Source: Tomitella gaofuii
GTDB lineage: Bacteria > Actinomycetota > Actinomycetes > Mycobacteriales > Mycobacteriaceae
Assembly: GCF_014126825.1 (NCBI RefSeq)
Contig: NZ_CP059900.1
Coordinates: forward strand, 4,044,954 to 4,108,953
DNA length: 64,000 nucleotides
Direction of reading: 5' to 3'
The position numbers and the translations under genes were made by a program. How positions within the stretch are numbered: position 1 is the stretch's first letter; each line of letters starts with the position of its first letter. The notes beneath the pieces were generated by a model. It searched no databases, was not told the DNA's origin, and worked only from the letters and a program-made list of their open reading frames with translations. This document shows positions 25,663-36,419 of the stretch, in pieces.

Positions 25663-26228
25663 CTGATGACCGGTTCGAATCCACCCGTCGCCGCCTCACC
25701 GCCCACCAGGCCGAGACGGTCGCCCGCCTCGCCGACGCCGCCGTGACGGTGCTGCGTGAACGCGGGCATGCCGCCCTCACAGTGCGTCTGGTCGCGGCCG
25801 AGGCCGGCGTCGCGCCCGCCACCGCCTACACCTACTTCTCGTCGAAATCCCACCTGCTGGCCGAGGTCTTCTGGCGCCGGCTCGCCGCGCTGCCGCAGCC
25901 CGAGAGCCGGGACGGCACCCCGGTCGCGCGTGTCACCGAGGTGATGCGCGCGGTGGCTCTGCTTGTGGCCGACGAGCCCGAGCTGGCCTCCGGGGTCACC
26001 GCTGCCCTGCTCGACGACGACCCGGAGGTGGCCCACCTGCGCGTGCGCATCGGCACCCGCATCCACGAGCGCCTGTCGCACGCCCTCGGCCCCGGCACCC
26101 GGCCCGAGGTGCTCGAGGCGCTCGAGGTGATGTGGGACGGCGCGCTGCTGCGCGCCGGCATGGGCCACCAGTCGTACGCCCGCATCGCTGATCGCCTCGA
26201 GACCTACGCCCGCCTCATATTGGAGTAG
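25656..26228 (+). CDS. TetR family regulator of the P450/ALDH locus (Rv0767c-like)
   Basis: 190 residues from ATG 25656. HTH region: TVARLADAAVTVLRERG, ALTVRLVAAEAGVAPATAYTYFSSKSHLLAEVFW (split across helices 1-3 and the YTYF motif). I prefer 25656 over the in-frame ATG 25602 because of the -10 element 8 nt upstream and because the operator covers it. The next gene, a P450, begins 4 nt after its stop. It is the best candidate for the protein that binds the GGACA-NN-TGTCC palindromes, two of which flank its promoter. The ligand may be a lipid or steroid intermediate; inferred. Confidence 0.88.
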   Translation: MSADDRFESTRRRLTAHQAETVARLADAAVTVLRERGHAALTVRLVAAEAGVAPATAYTYFSSKSHLLAEVFWRRLAALPQPESRDGTPVARVTEVMRAVALLVADEPELASGVTAALLDDDPEVAHLRVRIGTRIHERLSHALGPGTRPEVLEALEVMWDGALLRAGMGHQSYARIADRLETYARLILE

Positions 26229-26231
26229 CCG

Positions 26232-27464
26232 ATGCCCCAGCCCGCGCAGCCGCCCACCCCTGGTGAGACGATCCCGGTCCCGTACCCGCTGGACCCGTAC
26301 AGCTATGTCCTGCACGAGGACCCGTACCCGGCCTACCGGTGGCTGCGCGAACACGAGCCCGTGCACCACTCGCCAGAGCTGGGCTTCTGGGCGGTGTCGC
26401 GCCATGCCGATGTGCGCGCGGCGTTCCTGGACAAAGAGCGCTTCTCGAGCGCGAACGGCGTCACACTCGACCCGGCCGCATACGGCCCGCATGCGCACCG
26501 CACCATGTCGTTCCTGGCGATGGACGACCCGAAACACCTGCGCATGCGCTCGCTGGTGTCGCGCCGGTTCAATCCCCGATTCATCGCGCCGATGCGCGGG
26601 CGGATCACCGAGATCACCCACGAGCACCTGGACCCGGCGCTGCGCCGCGGGGAGTTCGACTTCATCGGCGACGTCGCCGCCCGCATCCCCATGGACGTCA
26701 TCTCTGAGATGATGGGCGTGCCGCCCCCCGACCGGGTCGAGATCCGCCGCCTGGCCGACGCTGTGGTGCACCGCGAGGACGGCTCCACCGATCTGCCGCA
26801 AGCGGCAGTCGAGGCGGCGATGACGCTGCTGTCGTACTACGTCGACCTGCTGGCCCGCCGCCGCGCGCACCCGCAGGACGACCTGACCTCCGAGCTGGCG
26901 CAGACGGAGGTCGACGGCGACGCGCTCACCGACGCCGAGATCATCGGGTTCCTGTTCCTCATGGTGGTGGCGGGCAACGAGACCACCACCAAGCTGCTGG
27001 GCAACGCCGCATACTGGGGGCACCGCCACCCCGGCCAGCTCGCGATGCCGTTCGCCGACGCCGCGCACGTGCCCGGCTGGGTGGAGGAGACTCTGCGCTA
27101 CGACACCTCCAGCCAGATGCTGCTGCGCACCACCGCCGCCGACGTGACGATGCACGGCGTGACGATCCCCGCCGGCCAGAAGGTGCTGGTGCTGGTGGGC
27201 TCGGCCAACCGCGATGAGCGGGTGTTCGATGCTCCCGACGCCTACCGGATCGAGCGCGACAGCAGTGCCGGCCTGCTCAGCTTCGGCGTGGGCACGCACT
27301 ACTGCCTGGGAGTGCACCTGGCCCGGCTCGAAGCGACGGTGGTGCTCACCGCGCTGCGCGACGCCGCGAGCGGGTTCGCCCTCGACGAGGCCGGCTGCGC
27401 GCGCGTGCACTCGTCCAACGTGCGCGGCTTCGCGTCGATGCCGATGCGCGTCACCCTGCGCTGA
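26232..27464 (+). CDS. Cytochrome P450 (CYP123-like by context)
   Basis: 410 residues. Helix-I oxygen motif AGNETTT (247-253), ExxR in EETLR (285-289), and heme loop FGVGTHYCLG with ligand Cys358. No membrane anchor, so a soluble bacterial class needing a ferredoxin and reductase; none is encoded next to it. Lies between the TetR gene and an SDR gene in one transcript, as cyp123 (Rv0766c) does between Rv0767c and Rv0765c in M. tuberculosis. There cyp51 (Rv0764c) follows; here it does not. The substrate is unknown; the steroid-rich neighbourhood suggests a sterol or lipid. CYP subfamily is assigned by synteny, not alignment. Confidence 0.92.
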   Translation: MPQPAQPPTPGETIPVPYPLDPYSYVLHEDPYPAYRWLREHEPVHHSPELGFWAVSRHADVRAAFLDKERFSSANGVTLDPAAYGPHAHRTMSFLAMDDPKHLRMRSLVSRRFNPRFIAPMRGRITEITHEHLDPALRRGEFDFIGDVAARIPMDVISEMMGVPPPDRVEIRRLADAVVHREDGSTDLPQAAVEAAMTLLSYYVDLLARRRAHPQDDLTSELAQTEVDGDALTDAEIIGFLFLMVVAGNETTTKLLGNAAYWGHRHPGQLAMPFADAAHVPGWVEETLRYDTSSQMLLRTTAADVTMHGVTIPAGQKVLVLVGSANRDERVFDAPDAYRIERDSSAGLLSFGVGTHYCLGVHLARLEATVVLTALRDAASGFALDEAGCARVHSSNVRGFASMPMRVTLR

Positions 27465-27526
27465 GCGACCCCGCGCCCCACCCTCCCCTCGCCGGCCAGG
27501 CCCCGCCCGCAGCAGGAAGGTTGACC

Positions 27527-28303
27527 ATGCCCCGTTTCGCCCCGCACCCCGCCCGTCGCCCCGCGATCATCAGCGGCGCCTCATCCGGCATCGGCGCCGC
27601 CACCGCACAGACCCTCGCGGCTCTCGGCCACCCGGTGGCGTTGGGCGCCCGGCGCGCCGACGAGTGCGAGCGGCTCGCGCAGAAGATCCGCGACGCGGGC
27701 GGCGAGGCCTGCGCCGGATTCCTCGATGTCACCGACACCGCCGCCGTGGACGCGTTCGCCACCGCCGCCGAACGCACGCTTGGGCCCGCCGAGATCCTCG
27801 TCTCGGGCGCGGGGAGCCTGCAGGTGGGCCGGGTGCACGAGACCGACCCGGACGTGTTCGCCGCACAGCTCGACGTGCACCTGGCCGGTGCGCAGCGCCT
27901 GGTGGCACGGGTGGCGCCCGGGATGGTGGAGCGCCGCCGGGGCGACGTGGTGCTCATCGGCTCGGACGTGGCGGGCGCGCCCAGGCCCCGGTCCGGTGCC
28001 TACACCGCCGCCAAGTCCGGGCTCGAGGCGCTGGGCCGGCAGATGCAGATGGAACTCGAGGGCACCGGGGTGCGCACCACGGTGGTGCGGCCCGGGCAGA
28101 CGCTCACCGGCATGGGCATGGACCTCGCCCCCGAGGACATCGGCCCGCTGCTCGAGGACTGGCGACGCTGGGGCCTCACCCGGCACCCGCACTTCCTGCG
28201 CGCCTCCGACATCGCCGACGCCGTGGCCGCCTGCGTGTCGACGCCCCGGGGAGCACACGTGACGCTGATCGAGGTCGAGCCGGAGGCTCCCGTGAAGGAA
28301 TGA
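27527..28303 (+). CDS. Short-chain dehydrogenase/reductase (Rv0765c-like)
   Basis: 258 residues from ATG 27527, preceded by AGGAAGG; a TTG at 27521 is in frame but lies too near the ribosome site. NAD(P) motif SGASSGIGAATAQTLA, the N-A-G position as LVSGAGSLQ, catalytic Ser in VLIGSD and YTAAK with Tyr and Lys. An Arg pair after beta-2 (ARRADE) suggests NADP preference. It is the third gene of the TetR-P450-SDR transcript and probably oxidises or reduces the hydroxyl made by the P450 (inference). Confidence 0.92.
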   Translation: MPRFAPHPARRPAIISGASSGIGAATAQTLAALGHPVALGARRADECERLAQKIRDAGGEACAGFLDVTDTAAVDAFATAAERTLGPAEILVSGAGSLQVGRVHETDPDVFAAQLDVHLAGAQRLVARVAPGMVERRRGDVVLIGSDVAGAPRPRSGAYTAAKSGLEALGRQMQMELEGTGVRTTVVRPGQTLTGMGMDLAPEDIGPLLEDWRRWGLTRHPHFLRASDIADAVAACVSTPRGAHVTLIEVEPEAPVKE

Positions 28304-28349
28304 TCCGGAAGTGCCCGCCCGCCGGCACGCCGGGCGGGCGGGCGCTGCG

Positions 28350-30364
<2,015 letters not shown>

Positions 30365-31210
30365 ATGAGCCCACTTTCCCCTGTCACGGCACCGGCGACC
30401 TTCCCCTCCGTTGTGCACACCGGACATCCCGACATCCACGTCGCCGACTTCACCGGTGCCGGGATCATCACCGCCCGCTTCACCGACGGGACCCCGCACA
30501 CCGCACGCACACCCGCGTCCGGGCAGCCGCTGTCGGCGGCCGCGGCCGGCGACGACCTCTACTTCACGACCTGGAGCTCACCCCTGGGCGACGGCGCCCT
30601 CCGGAGGATGCCGCGCGCAGGGGGGCAGGCGGAGACCGTCGCGACCGGACTCCGCTGTCCCGTCGGAGTCGCCGCCGACGACCGCGCCGTCTACGTGGCG
30701 ACCTTCTACGGCATGCTGCACGTGCTCCCCCACGCGGCGGCGCCCTTCCGGATCGACCTGACAGAACGCCTCACCAGCCCCAATGGCGTCGCATTGCACG
30801 ACAGCACGCTGTACCTGGTCGACTGGGACGCCGGGTCCGTCGCCGCTCTCGACACCGGCGCGCTGACCGGCCCCGGGGCGGCGCCCGTCGTCCGCACCGT
30901 CGTCCGCCCCGGCGGCCTGACCCAACCCGGGCACATCACCGCAGGCGACGGCGCCCTCTACGTCACCCAGGCCGGCAACGCGCGGGGCCTCGACGGCACC
31001 ATCGAGCGCATCGACCTGGACACGGAATCGCCGCGGCCCGAGACCCTCGCCGATCGCCTGCCGTATCCCACCGGAATCGCGCTGCACGACGGCACGCTCT
31101 ACACGTCGGCGGTCGACGGCCGCTGCGTGCTGGGGATCGGCGTCGACGGCACGGTGGCCGCCGACCCGGTAATCACCGGGCTGGAGACGCCGTGGGGGCT
31201 CGCCCTCTGA
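30365..31210 (+). CDS. SMP-30/NHL-type six-bladed beta-propeller protein
   Basis: 281 residues from ATG 30365, preceded by CGGAGCAGACC. Repeating blade motifs are visible: YFTTWSSPLGDGALRRMPRAGG, GVAADDRAVYVATFYGML, SPNGVALHDSTLYLVDWDAGSV, ITAGDGALYVTQAGN, YPTGIALHDGTLYTSAV, each about 45 residues. This pattern is that of SMP-30/gluconolactonase and NHL propellers. No signal peptide. It could be a lactonase or a sugar/lipid hydrolase; the function is unresolved. It is divergent from the cholesterol oxidase gene, so both may respond to the same signal. Confidence 0.75.
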   Translation: MSPLSPVTAPATFPSVVHTGHPDIHVADFTGAGIITARFTDGTPHTARTPASGQPLSAAAAGDDLYFTTWSSPLGDGALRRMPRAGGQAETVATGLRCPVGVAADDRAVYVATFYGMLHVLPHAAAPFRIDLTERLTSPNGVALHDSTLYLVDWDAGSVAALDTGALTGPGAAPVVRTVVRPGGLTQPGHITAGDGALYVTQAGNARGLDGTIERIDLDTESPRPETLADRLPYPTGIALHDGTLYTSAVDGRCVLGIGVDGTVAADPVITGLETPWGLAL

Positions 31211-31243
31211 GCGCCGGGGCCCGCCGGCGTTGAAGACGGGCGT

Positions 31244-31272
31244 TGTCCGGACACGTGTCCGGCGTCTAGGAT
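31244..31272 (+). promoter_or_regulatory. Promoter with regulon palindrome, site 5
   Basis: A -35-like TTGTCC (31244-31249) and -10-like TAGGAT (31267-31272) are 17 nt apart. The perfect 16-bp palindrome CCGGACACGTGTCCGG (31247-31262) overlaps the -35 and fills the spacer, the classic position of a repressor site, and is the best copy of the local motif. The gene it serves starts at 31355. Confidence 0.68.
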
Positions 31273-31354
31273 CACTCTGCATAGAACACGTTTCACCGCC
31301 GAGGCGATCAGGCCGCCGCAGCGGTCCCGGCCTGCGACGCGCCGAAGGAGCCCC

Positions 31355-32812
31355 ATGAGCAACCCCAGCACCGCGCCGGTCCCGGCGCAGTCCGTCACCG
31401 CGTACTCCGACGAGGTCGACGTCCTGGTGATCGGCTTCGGCATCGCCGGCGGCTCGGCCGCGGTGGGTGCCGCCGAGCGGGGCGCGAAGGTGCTGGTGCT
31501 CGAGCGCGCGGCCGAGGCCGGCGGCACCACCGCGATGGCCGGCGGCCACTTCTACCTGGGCGGCGGCACCGCGGTGCAGCGCGAGACCGGCCACGACGAC
31601 TCGCCCGAAGAGATGGCCAAATACCTCATCGCCGTCTCGCGTGAGCCCGACGAGGCCAAGATCCGCGCCTACTGCGACGGCTCCGTCGCCCACTTCGACT
31701 GGATCGAGTCGCTGGGCCTGAAGTTCGAGCGCAGCTACTACCCCGAGAAGGCCGTGATCCAGCCCGGCACCGAGGGCCTGATGTTCACCGGCAACGAGAA
31801 AGTGTGGCCGTTCAAGGACCAGGCCGTCCCCGCGCCGCGCGGCCACAAGGTTCCCCAGCCGGGCGACACCGGCGGCGCGAAGATGGCCGTCGACGTGCTG
31901 CTGCGCCGCGCCGAGGAACTCGGAGTGCAGATCCGCTACGAGACCGGCGCCACCGCGCTGGTCACCGACGGCGGGCGGGTCGTCGGCGCCGCGTGGAAAC
32001 GCTTCGGCGACACCGGCGCGATCAAGGCGAAGTCCGTGGTGATCGCCGCCGGCGGGTTCGTCATGAACAAGGAGATGGTGGCCGAGCACGTCCCGCAGCT
32101 GGCCAAGAAGCCGTTCACACTGGGCAGCACCTACGACGACGGCCTGGGCATCACGTTGGGCGAGTCGGTGGGCGCCGCCACCGAGCACATGGACCAGGCC
32201 TTCATCACCGCGCCCGTCTACCCGCCATCGATCCTGCTCACGGGGCTGATCGTCAACGCCGAGGGCCGGCGCTTCGTCGCCGAGGACTCGTACCACTCGC
32301 GCACCTCCGGCTTCGTCATGGACCAGCCGGGGCAGAAGGCCTTTCTCATCGTCGACGAGGCGCACATGCAGCGCCCCGAGTTCCCGCTGTGCCCGTTCAT
32401 CGACGGCTGGGAGACGGTGCCGGAGATGGCGGACGCGCTGGGCGTCCCCGCGGACGCCCTCGTCGCCACGCTGGACCGCTACAACACGCACGCCGCCCGC
32501 GGTGAGGACCCCGACTTCCACAAGTCGCCCGAGTGGCTGGCGCCGCAGGACCACGGGCCGTGGGCCGCGTTCGACATGACCCTGGGCACGGCCCTGTACG
32601 CGGGGTTCACGATGGGCGGGCTGCGCACCTCCGTCGACGCGCAGGTGCTGCGCCGCGACGGCAGCGTCGTCGACGGCCTGTACGCGGCGGGAGCCTGCGC
32701 CTCGAACATCGCCCAGGACGGCAAAGGCTATGCCAGCGGCACGCAGCTGGGCGAGGGGTCGTTCTTCGGCCGGCGGGCCGGGCACCACGCCGCCGGCGTG
32801 CATGACCGGTGA
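31355..32812 (+). CDS. FAD-dependent oxidoreductase, 3-ketosteroid dehydrogenase/fumarate-reductase-like
   Basis: 485 residues. Dinucleotide motif VLVIGFGIAGGSAAVGAAERGAKVLVLER at residues about 24-52, then GGTTAMAGGHFYLGGGT, and the C-terminal FAD stretch DGLYAAGACASNIAQDGKGYASGTQLGEG. This is the family of 3-ketosteroid-Delta1-dehydrogenases and fumarate-reductase flavoproteins. ATG 31355 follows AAGGAGCCCC. A hydroxyl- or enoyl-type substrate of steroid or lipid origin is likely; the catalytic Tyr pair of true KstD was not verified. Its promoter carries the perfect 16-bp palindrome, so it should belong to the regulon of the P450 and ALDH operons. Confidence 0.86.
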   Translation: MSNPSTAPVPAQSVTAYSDEVDVLVIGFGIAGGSAAVGAAERGAKVLVLERAAEAGGTTAMAGGHFYLGGGTAVQRETGHDDSPEEMAKYLIAVSREPDEAKIRAYCDGSVAHFDWIESLGLKFERSYYPEKAVIQPGTEGLMFTGNEKVWPFKDQAVPAPRGHKVPQPGDTGGAKMAVDVLLRRAEELGVQIRYETGATALVTDGGRVVGAAWKRFGDTGAIKAKSVVIAAGGFVMNKEMVAEHVPQLAKKPFTLGSTYDDGLGITLGESVGAATEHMDQAFITAPVYPPSILLTGLIVNAEGRRFVAEDSYHSRTSGFVMDQPGQKAFLIVDEAHMQRPEFPLCPFIDGWETVPEMADALGVPADALVATLDRYNTHAARGEDPDFHKSPEWLAPQDHGPWAAFDMTLGTALYAGFTMGGLRTSVDAQVLRRDGSVVDGLYAAGACASNIAQDGKGYASGTQLGEGSFFGRRAGHHAAGVHDR

Positions 32813-32951
32813 GCGATTCCGCCGCCGATGCCCGGCTGCCGCAGATCGGGATAGGGGCGTGACCGTCCCCGCGCGCCCGTGAGAACCTGAAGCCGAGAGC
32901 CCCCGGCCCACCGCGTCCGAGCCCGACGCACCCCGATTAGTGAGGTTGTCA

Positions 32952-33410
32952 ATGACCGAGACCGCCATTCCGGCTGTCGCGGGCTGGTTCACCACCGGCC
33001 CCGAGCCCGCGCTGGTGGGCACAAAGTGCACCGCGTGCGGCAACATCGCGTTCCCGCGTGAGACCACGTTCTGCAAGAACCCCGCGTGCTCGGGCGAGGA
33101 CTTCGACGATGTCGAGCTCTCGCGCCGCGGCACCGTGTGGTCCTACACCGACGCCCAGTACCAGCCCCCGGAGCCGTTCATCCCCGCGACCGACCCGTAC
33201 GTGCCGTTCGCGCTGGCCGCGGTCGAGCTGTCGGAGGGCCTCGTCGTGATGGGCCAGGTGGCCGACGGCTACGGCGTCGACGACCTGACGGTGGGCGCCG
33301 AGGTCGAGCTGGTGGTCGAGCCCCTCTACACCGACGACGAGGGCGTCAAGACCATCTGGCGGTGGAAGCCGGTCGGGTCCGCATCGGCAGCGAAGGAGCA
33401 GCAGGCATGA
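32952..33410 (+). CDS. DUF35 Zn-ribbon/OB-fold protein, partner of an Ltp thiolase
   Basis: 152 residues with an N-terminal zinc ribbon, CTACGNIAFPRETTFCKNPAC (C-x2-C...C-x4-C), and a C-terminal OB-fold (GTVWSYTDAQYQPPEPF then GLVVMGQVADGY). DUF35 proteins are subunits of thiolase/aldolase complexes such as Ltp2-DUF35 in mycobacterial steroid side-chain degradation. The start is ATG 32952; the GTG at 32940 is alternative. Its stop overlaps the next ATG (ATGA at 33407-33410), ensuring stoichiometric expression with the thiolase. Confidence 0.9.
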   Translation: MTETAIPAVAGWFTTGPEPALVGTKCTACGNIAFPRETTFCKNPACSGEDFDDVELSRRGTVWSYTDAQYQPPEPFIPATDPYVPFALAAVELSEGLVVMGQVADGYGVDDLTVGAEVELVVEPLYTDDEGVKTIWRWKPVGSASAAKEQQA

Positions 33411-34597
33411 GCAAGCACGATGTCGCCATCGCGGGCGTCGGCATGCACGCGTGGGGCAAGTGGGGCCGGCCCTTCGTCGAATACGGCACGGCCGCCGCGC
33501 GGGACGCGCTCAAGGATTCCGGCATCGCCTGGGGCGACGTCGATTTCATCGTCGGCGGCGAGACCGTCCGCAACGGCTACGGCGGATACGTCGCCGGCTC
33601 CACGTTCGCACAGGCCCTGGGCTGGAACGGCGCGCGCGTGGCCACCTCGTACGCGGCCTGCGCCACCGGCGCGCAGGCGCTGGACACCGCCCGCACCCGC
33701 ATCCTCGCCGGGCTGAGCGAGGTGGCGCTGGTCGTCGGCGCGGACACCACGCCCAAGGGCTTCCTCAAGCCCAACGCGGGCGAGCGCTGGGACGACCCGG
33801 ACTGGCTGCGCTTCCGACTGATGGGCATGACCAACCCGGCCTACTTCGCGCTGGGCGCCCGCCGCCGCATCGACCTGTACGGGGCCACCCAGGAGGACTT
33901 CGCCGCGGTCAAGGTGAAGAACGCCAAGCACGGCCTGGCCAATCCGTACGCGCGATACCGCAAGGAGTTCTCCGTCGCCGACGTCATGGCCTCGCCGGTG
34001 GTCGCCGACCCGCTGCACCTGATGGACATCTGCGCCACCTCCGACGGCGGCGCCGCCGTGGTGCTCACGTCGGTGGAGTACGCGCAGCGTCACGGGCTCA
34101 CCGGGCCGCGCATCAACGCCATCTCCACGGTCACGCCCACGTTCCCGCAGACGCAGCTGGACATGCCGTACTTCTCCTCGGAGTCCACCGCCGCCGCGCC
34201 GGCCCCGCAGTACACGCACAAGGAGTCGCTGGCCCGCGCAGCCTTCGAGGAGGCCGGGATCAGCCCGTCCGACGTGGACGTCGCCGAGGTGTACGACCTG
34301 TCGACGGCACTGGAGCTGGACTGGATCGAGGACCTGGGCCTGGTCGAGCGCGGCACCGCCGAGACGCTGGTGCGCGCCGGCGACACGTCCATCGGCGGAA
34401 AGCTGCCGGTGAACCCGTCCGGCGGGCTGGCCTGCTTCGGCGAGGCCGTTCCCGCACAGGCGCTGGCACAGGTGTGCGAGCTGACCTGGCAGCTGCGCGG
34501 GCAGGCCGAGGGCCGCCAGGTGGAGGGCGCCCGCGTGGGCATCACCGCCAACCAGGGGCTGTTCGGCCACGGATCGTCGGTGATCCTCAGCGCGTAG
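33407..34597 (+). CDS. Ltp-type thiolase/retro-aldolase (lipid-transfer protein family)
   Basis: 396 residues. N-terminus VAIAGVGMHAWGKWGRPFVEYG is like Ltp3/Ltp4 of actinobacteria; the active-site region TSYAACATGAQAL has a Cys at the thiolase nucleophile position, SDGGAAVVLTS lies mid-protein, and the C-terminal VNPSGGLACFGEAVPAQ holds the GxxAx glycine-rich loop before TANQGLFGHG. With DUF35 it should cleave or thiolyse a beta-hydroxy- or beta-keto-acyl-CoA side chain, as in sterol breakdown. It ends at a very strong bidirectional hairpin. Confidence 0.9.
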   Translation: MSKHDVAIAGVGMHAWGKWGRPFVEYGTAAARDALKDSGIAWGDVDFIVGGETVRNGYGGYVAGSTFAQALGWNGARVATSYAACATGAQALDTARTRILAGLSEVALVVGADTTPKGFLKPNAGERWDDPDWLRFRLMGMTNPAYFALGARRRIDLYGATQEDFAAVKVKNAKHGLANPYARYRKEFSVADVMASPVVADPLHLMDICATSDGGAAVVLTSVEYAQRHGLTGPRINAISTVTPTFPQTQLDMPYFSSESTAAAPAPQYTHKESLARAAFEEAGISPSDVDVAEVYDLSTALELDWIEDLGLVERGTAETLVRAGDTSIGGKLPVNPSGGLACFGEAVPAQALAQVCELTWQLRGQAEGRQVEGARVGITANQGLFGHGSSVILSA

Positions 34598-34612
34598 CAC
34601 CCCGCCGCACGA

Positions 34613-34660
34613 TGAGCGCGTGCCTTCGGTTCCCCGCCCGGAACCGAAGGCACGCGCTCA
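34613..34660. terminator. Bidirectional terminator, 21-bp stem
   Basis: TGAGCGCGTGCCTTCGGTTCC (34613-34633) pairs perfectly with 34640-34660 around a CCGCCC loop. It separates two convergent operons, Ltp (plus) and the ABC permease (minus). Confidence 0.88.
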
Positions 34661-34683
34661 CTCGTCGGCAGACCGAAGCCCCG

Positions 34684-35538
34684 TCACGCCTCCACGGTGC
34701 GCATCATCCGGTAGCCCACGCCGAACAGCACCGCGCCGAGCACCGCGGGCACGGCCAGCAGGAGCACCGCGATCGGCGTGTCGACGAAGAAGCGCCCGAC
34801 GGCAGGCCAGCCGCGTTGCCACGTGATGAGCAGCGCCGCCACGGCCGCCGCGAAGGCCAGGATCAGGGCCGCGGTGAAGAGGCCGTTGGCCCGCCACTTG
34901 AGGTAGATCACGCCGGCGAACACGCCCAGCGCGGCGAATGCCATCGTCACGAGCACCACGGAGAGGAACACGAGTGCGGGACTTCCGGTGAGGCGGTACA
35001 CCACCGAGAGCACTTCGAGGTGCACGCTGTAGCCGTCGGTGGCCCGTTCGACCTGCGCGAAGACCAGCACCAGCACACCGTTGACGACGCCGGTGCACAG
35101 GGACGTCAACGCCGTGCCGAGGTAGAAGTCGCGCCGCGTCACGCCCAGCCCCATCGCGAACGGGAAGTGCTGCGTGGTGATGGACGCGAACATGGCCAGC
35201 GAGAAGAAGAACAGCGTCGATCCGACCCCGTTGAACCCCTCGTCCGGAATTTCCACGCCCTGCGAGCGGATGATGGCGAGGATCGCCGCGTGCGCCCACG
35301 TCACCACGAGGACGATCGCCCACGGCATGGCGAACAGCATCCACTGGCGGCTGTTCATGCGGGTCACCGCCCACGCCCGCGCGAGTGCGACGTTGCGCAC
35401 GCCCGCCACCGCGTCCGGTCGGTCCATCGTCGCTTCCTGCATGTTCATCGTCTTCCGCCCCGTCCCGTGGGTGTCCACCCCGTCGTCCGGCCTGGTTCCC
35501 GCTGTCCTGGTTCCGATGCTCTCGATCCCCGAGTTCAT
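34684..35538 (-). CDS. ABC exporter permease subunit
   Basis: 284 residues with about six hydrophobic helices (LFAMPWAIVLVVTWAHAAILAII, STLFFFSLAMFASITT, ALTSLCTGVVNGVLVLVF, and three more near the C-terminus) and a long hydrophilic N-terminus of about 55 residues. It lacks a binding-protein partner, as in ABC-2 type exporters. Its start overlaps the stop of the ATPase gene by ATGA. The GntR-ATPase-permease order is that of YtrA-type operons that respond to cell-wall-active peptides. The substrate is unknown. Confidence 0.8.
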   Translation of the reverse strand: MNSGIESIGTRTAGTRPDDGVDTHGTGRKTMNMQEATMDRPDAVAGVRNVALARAWAVTRMNSRQWMLFAMPWAIVLVVTWAHAAILAIIRSQGVEIPDEGFNGVGSTLFFFSLAMFASITTQHFPFAMGLGVTRRDFYLGTALTSLCTGVVNGVLVLVFAQVERATDGYSVHLEVLSVVYRLTGSPALVFLSVVLVTMAFAALGVFAGVIYLKWRANGLFTAALILAFAAAVAALLITWQRGWPAVGRFFVDTPIAVLLLAVPAVLGAVLFGVGYRMMRTVEA

Positions 35539-36419
35539 GACGCCTGCCGTCCTTCCGTGCCGGTGGCCCCGATCATCAATTGCTGCAGCGACGCCGGCGC
35601 GATGTCGACTCCCCGTTCCCGCGCCCGGGCCAGGTCGTCCTCGGTGAAGTCGCCCTGCAGAGTGACGCGCGCCTGCGTGCCCAGGGTTTCGCGTCGCAGC
35701 TCCGTACGCCCCGCCGCGAGGCGGTCGATGTGGGCGGTTCCGCCCGTCGCGACAACCGCGCTGCGCCGCAGGTTCTCGGCGCAGTCGTCGATGAGCACCC
35801 GGCCGCCGTCGATGAGCACCACGTGCTCGAGCAGGTTGGCGACCTCATCCACCAGGTGTGTCGACAGCACGATGGTGCGCGGGTGGGCGGTGTAGTCGGC
35901 CAGCAGCTCGTCGTAGAACATCTGACGCGCGACCACGTCGAGGCCCAGGTACGGCTCGTCGAACAGCGTCACCGGCGCCCGCGACGCCAGCCCGATGATG
36001 ATGCCGAGCATCGAGTGCATGCCGCGGGAGAGCTTCTTCACCCGGCGCCCCGTGGGCAGCTCGAACCTGCCCAGAAGCGTGTCGGCGAAGCCCTGGTCCC
36101 AGTGCGGCAGCAGGTCCGCGGCGGCGGCCAGCACGTGCTTGACCTTGAACTCGTCCGGGTAGCACTGGCTTTCCTTGACGAAGCACATCGACGACATCGC
36201 CTCGCGGTCCTCGAACGGCGCGCGCCCGTACACGTCGACCGTGCCGGAGGACGGCATCGCGTGGCCTGTGATGATCTGCATCGCGGTGGTCTTGCCAGCA
36301 CCGTTGCGGCCGAGCACGCCGCAGATCGTGTTCTGCTGCACGGCGAAGGAGACGTCGTCCAGGGCGGTGACGTCGCGGTAGGTCTTTCCCAGGCCTGCCA
36401 CGCTGATCGCTGCGGTCAT
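35535..36419 (-). CDS. ABC transporter ATP-binding protein
   Basis: 294 residues. Walker A GRNGAGKTT, Walker B VTLFDEP, and switch His in VLSTHLVDE. The usual signature LSGGQ is replaced by KKLSRGMHSMLGIIIGLAS, as in YtrB/ABC-2-type ATPases. The C-terminal 70 residues form an extra domain (ENLRRSAVVATGGTAHI and later). ATG 36419 overlaps the stop of the GntR gene by ATGA, and its own stop overlaps the permease start. It powers the permease next to it. Confidence 0.92.
   Translation of the reverse strand: MTAAISVAGLGKTYRDVTALDDVSFAVQQNTICGVLGRNGAGKTTAMQIITGHAMPSSGTVDVYGRAPFEDREAMSSMCFVKESQCYPDEFKVKHVLAAAADLLPHWDQGFADTLLGRFELPTGRRVKKLSRGMHSMLGIIIGLASRAPVTLFDEPYLGLDVVARQMFYDELLADYTAHPRTIVLSTHLVDEVANLLEHVVLIDGGRVLIDDCAENLRRSAVVATGGTAHIDRLAAGRTELRRETLGTQARVTLQGDFTEDDLARARERGVDIAPASLQQLMIGATGTEGRQAS

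Noticed and set aside
32815-32935. Small gene or RNA in the gap before the DUF35 gene
   Set aside because: No ribosome site plus start, no hairpin with U-run, and no conserved pattern; only a possible -10 near 32937.
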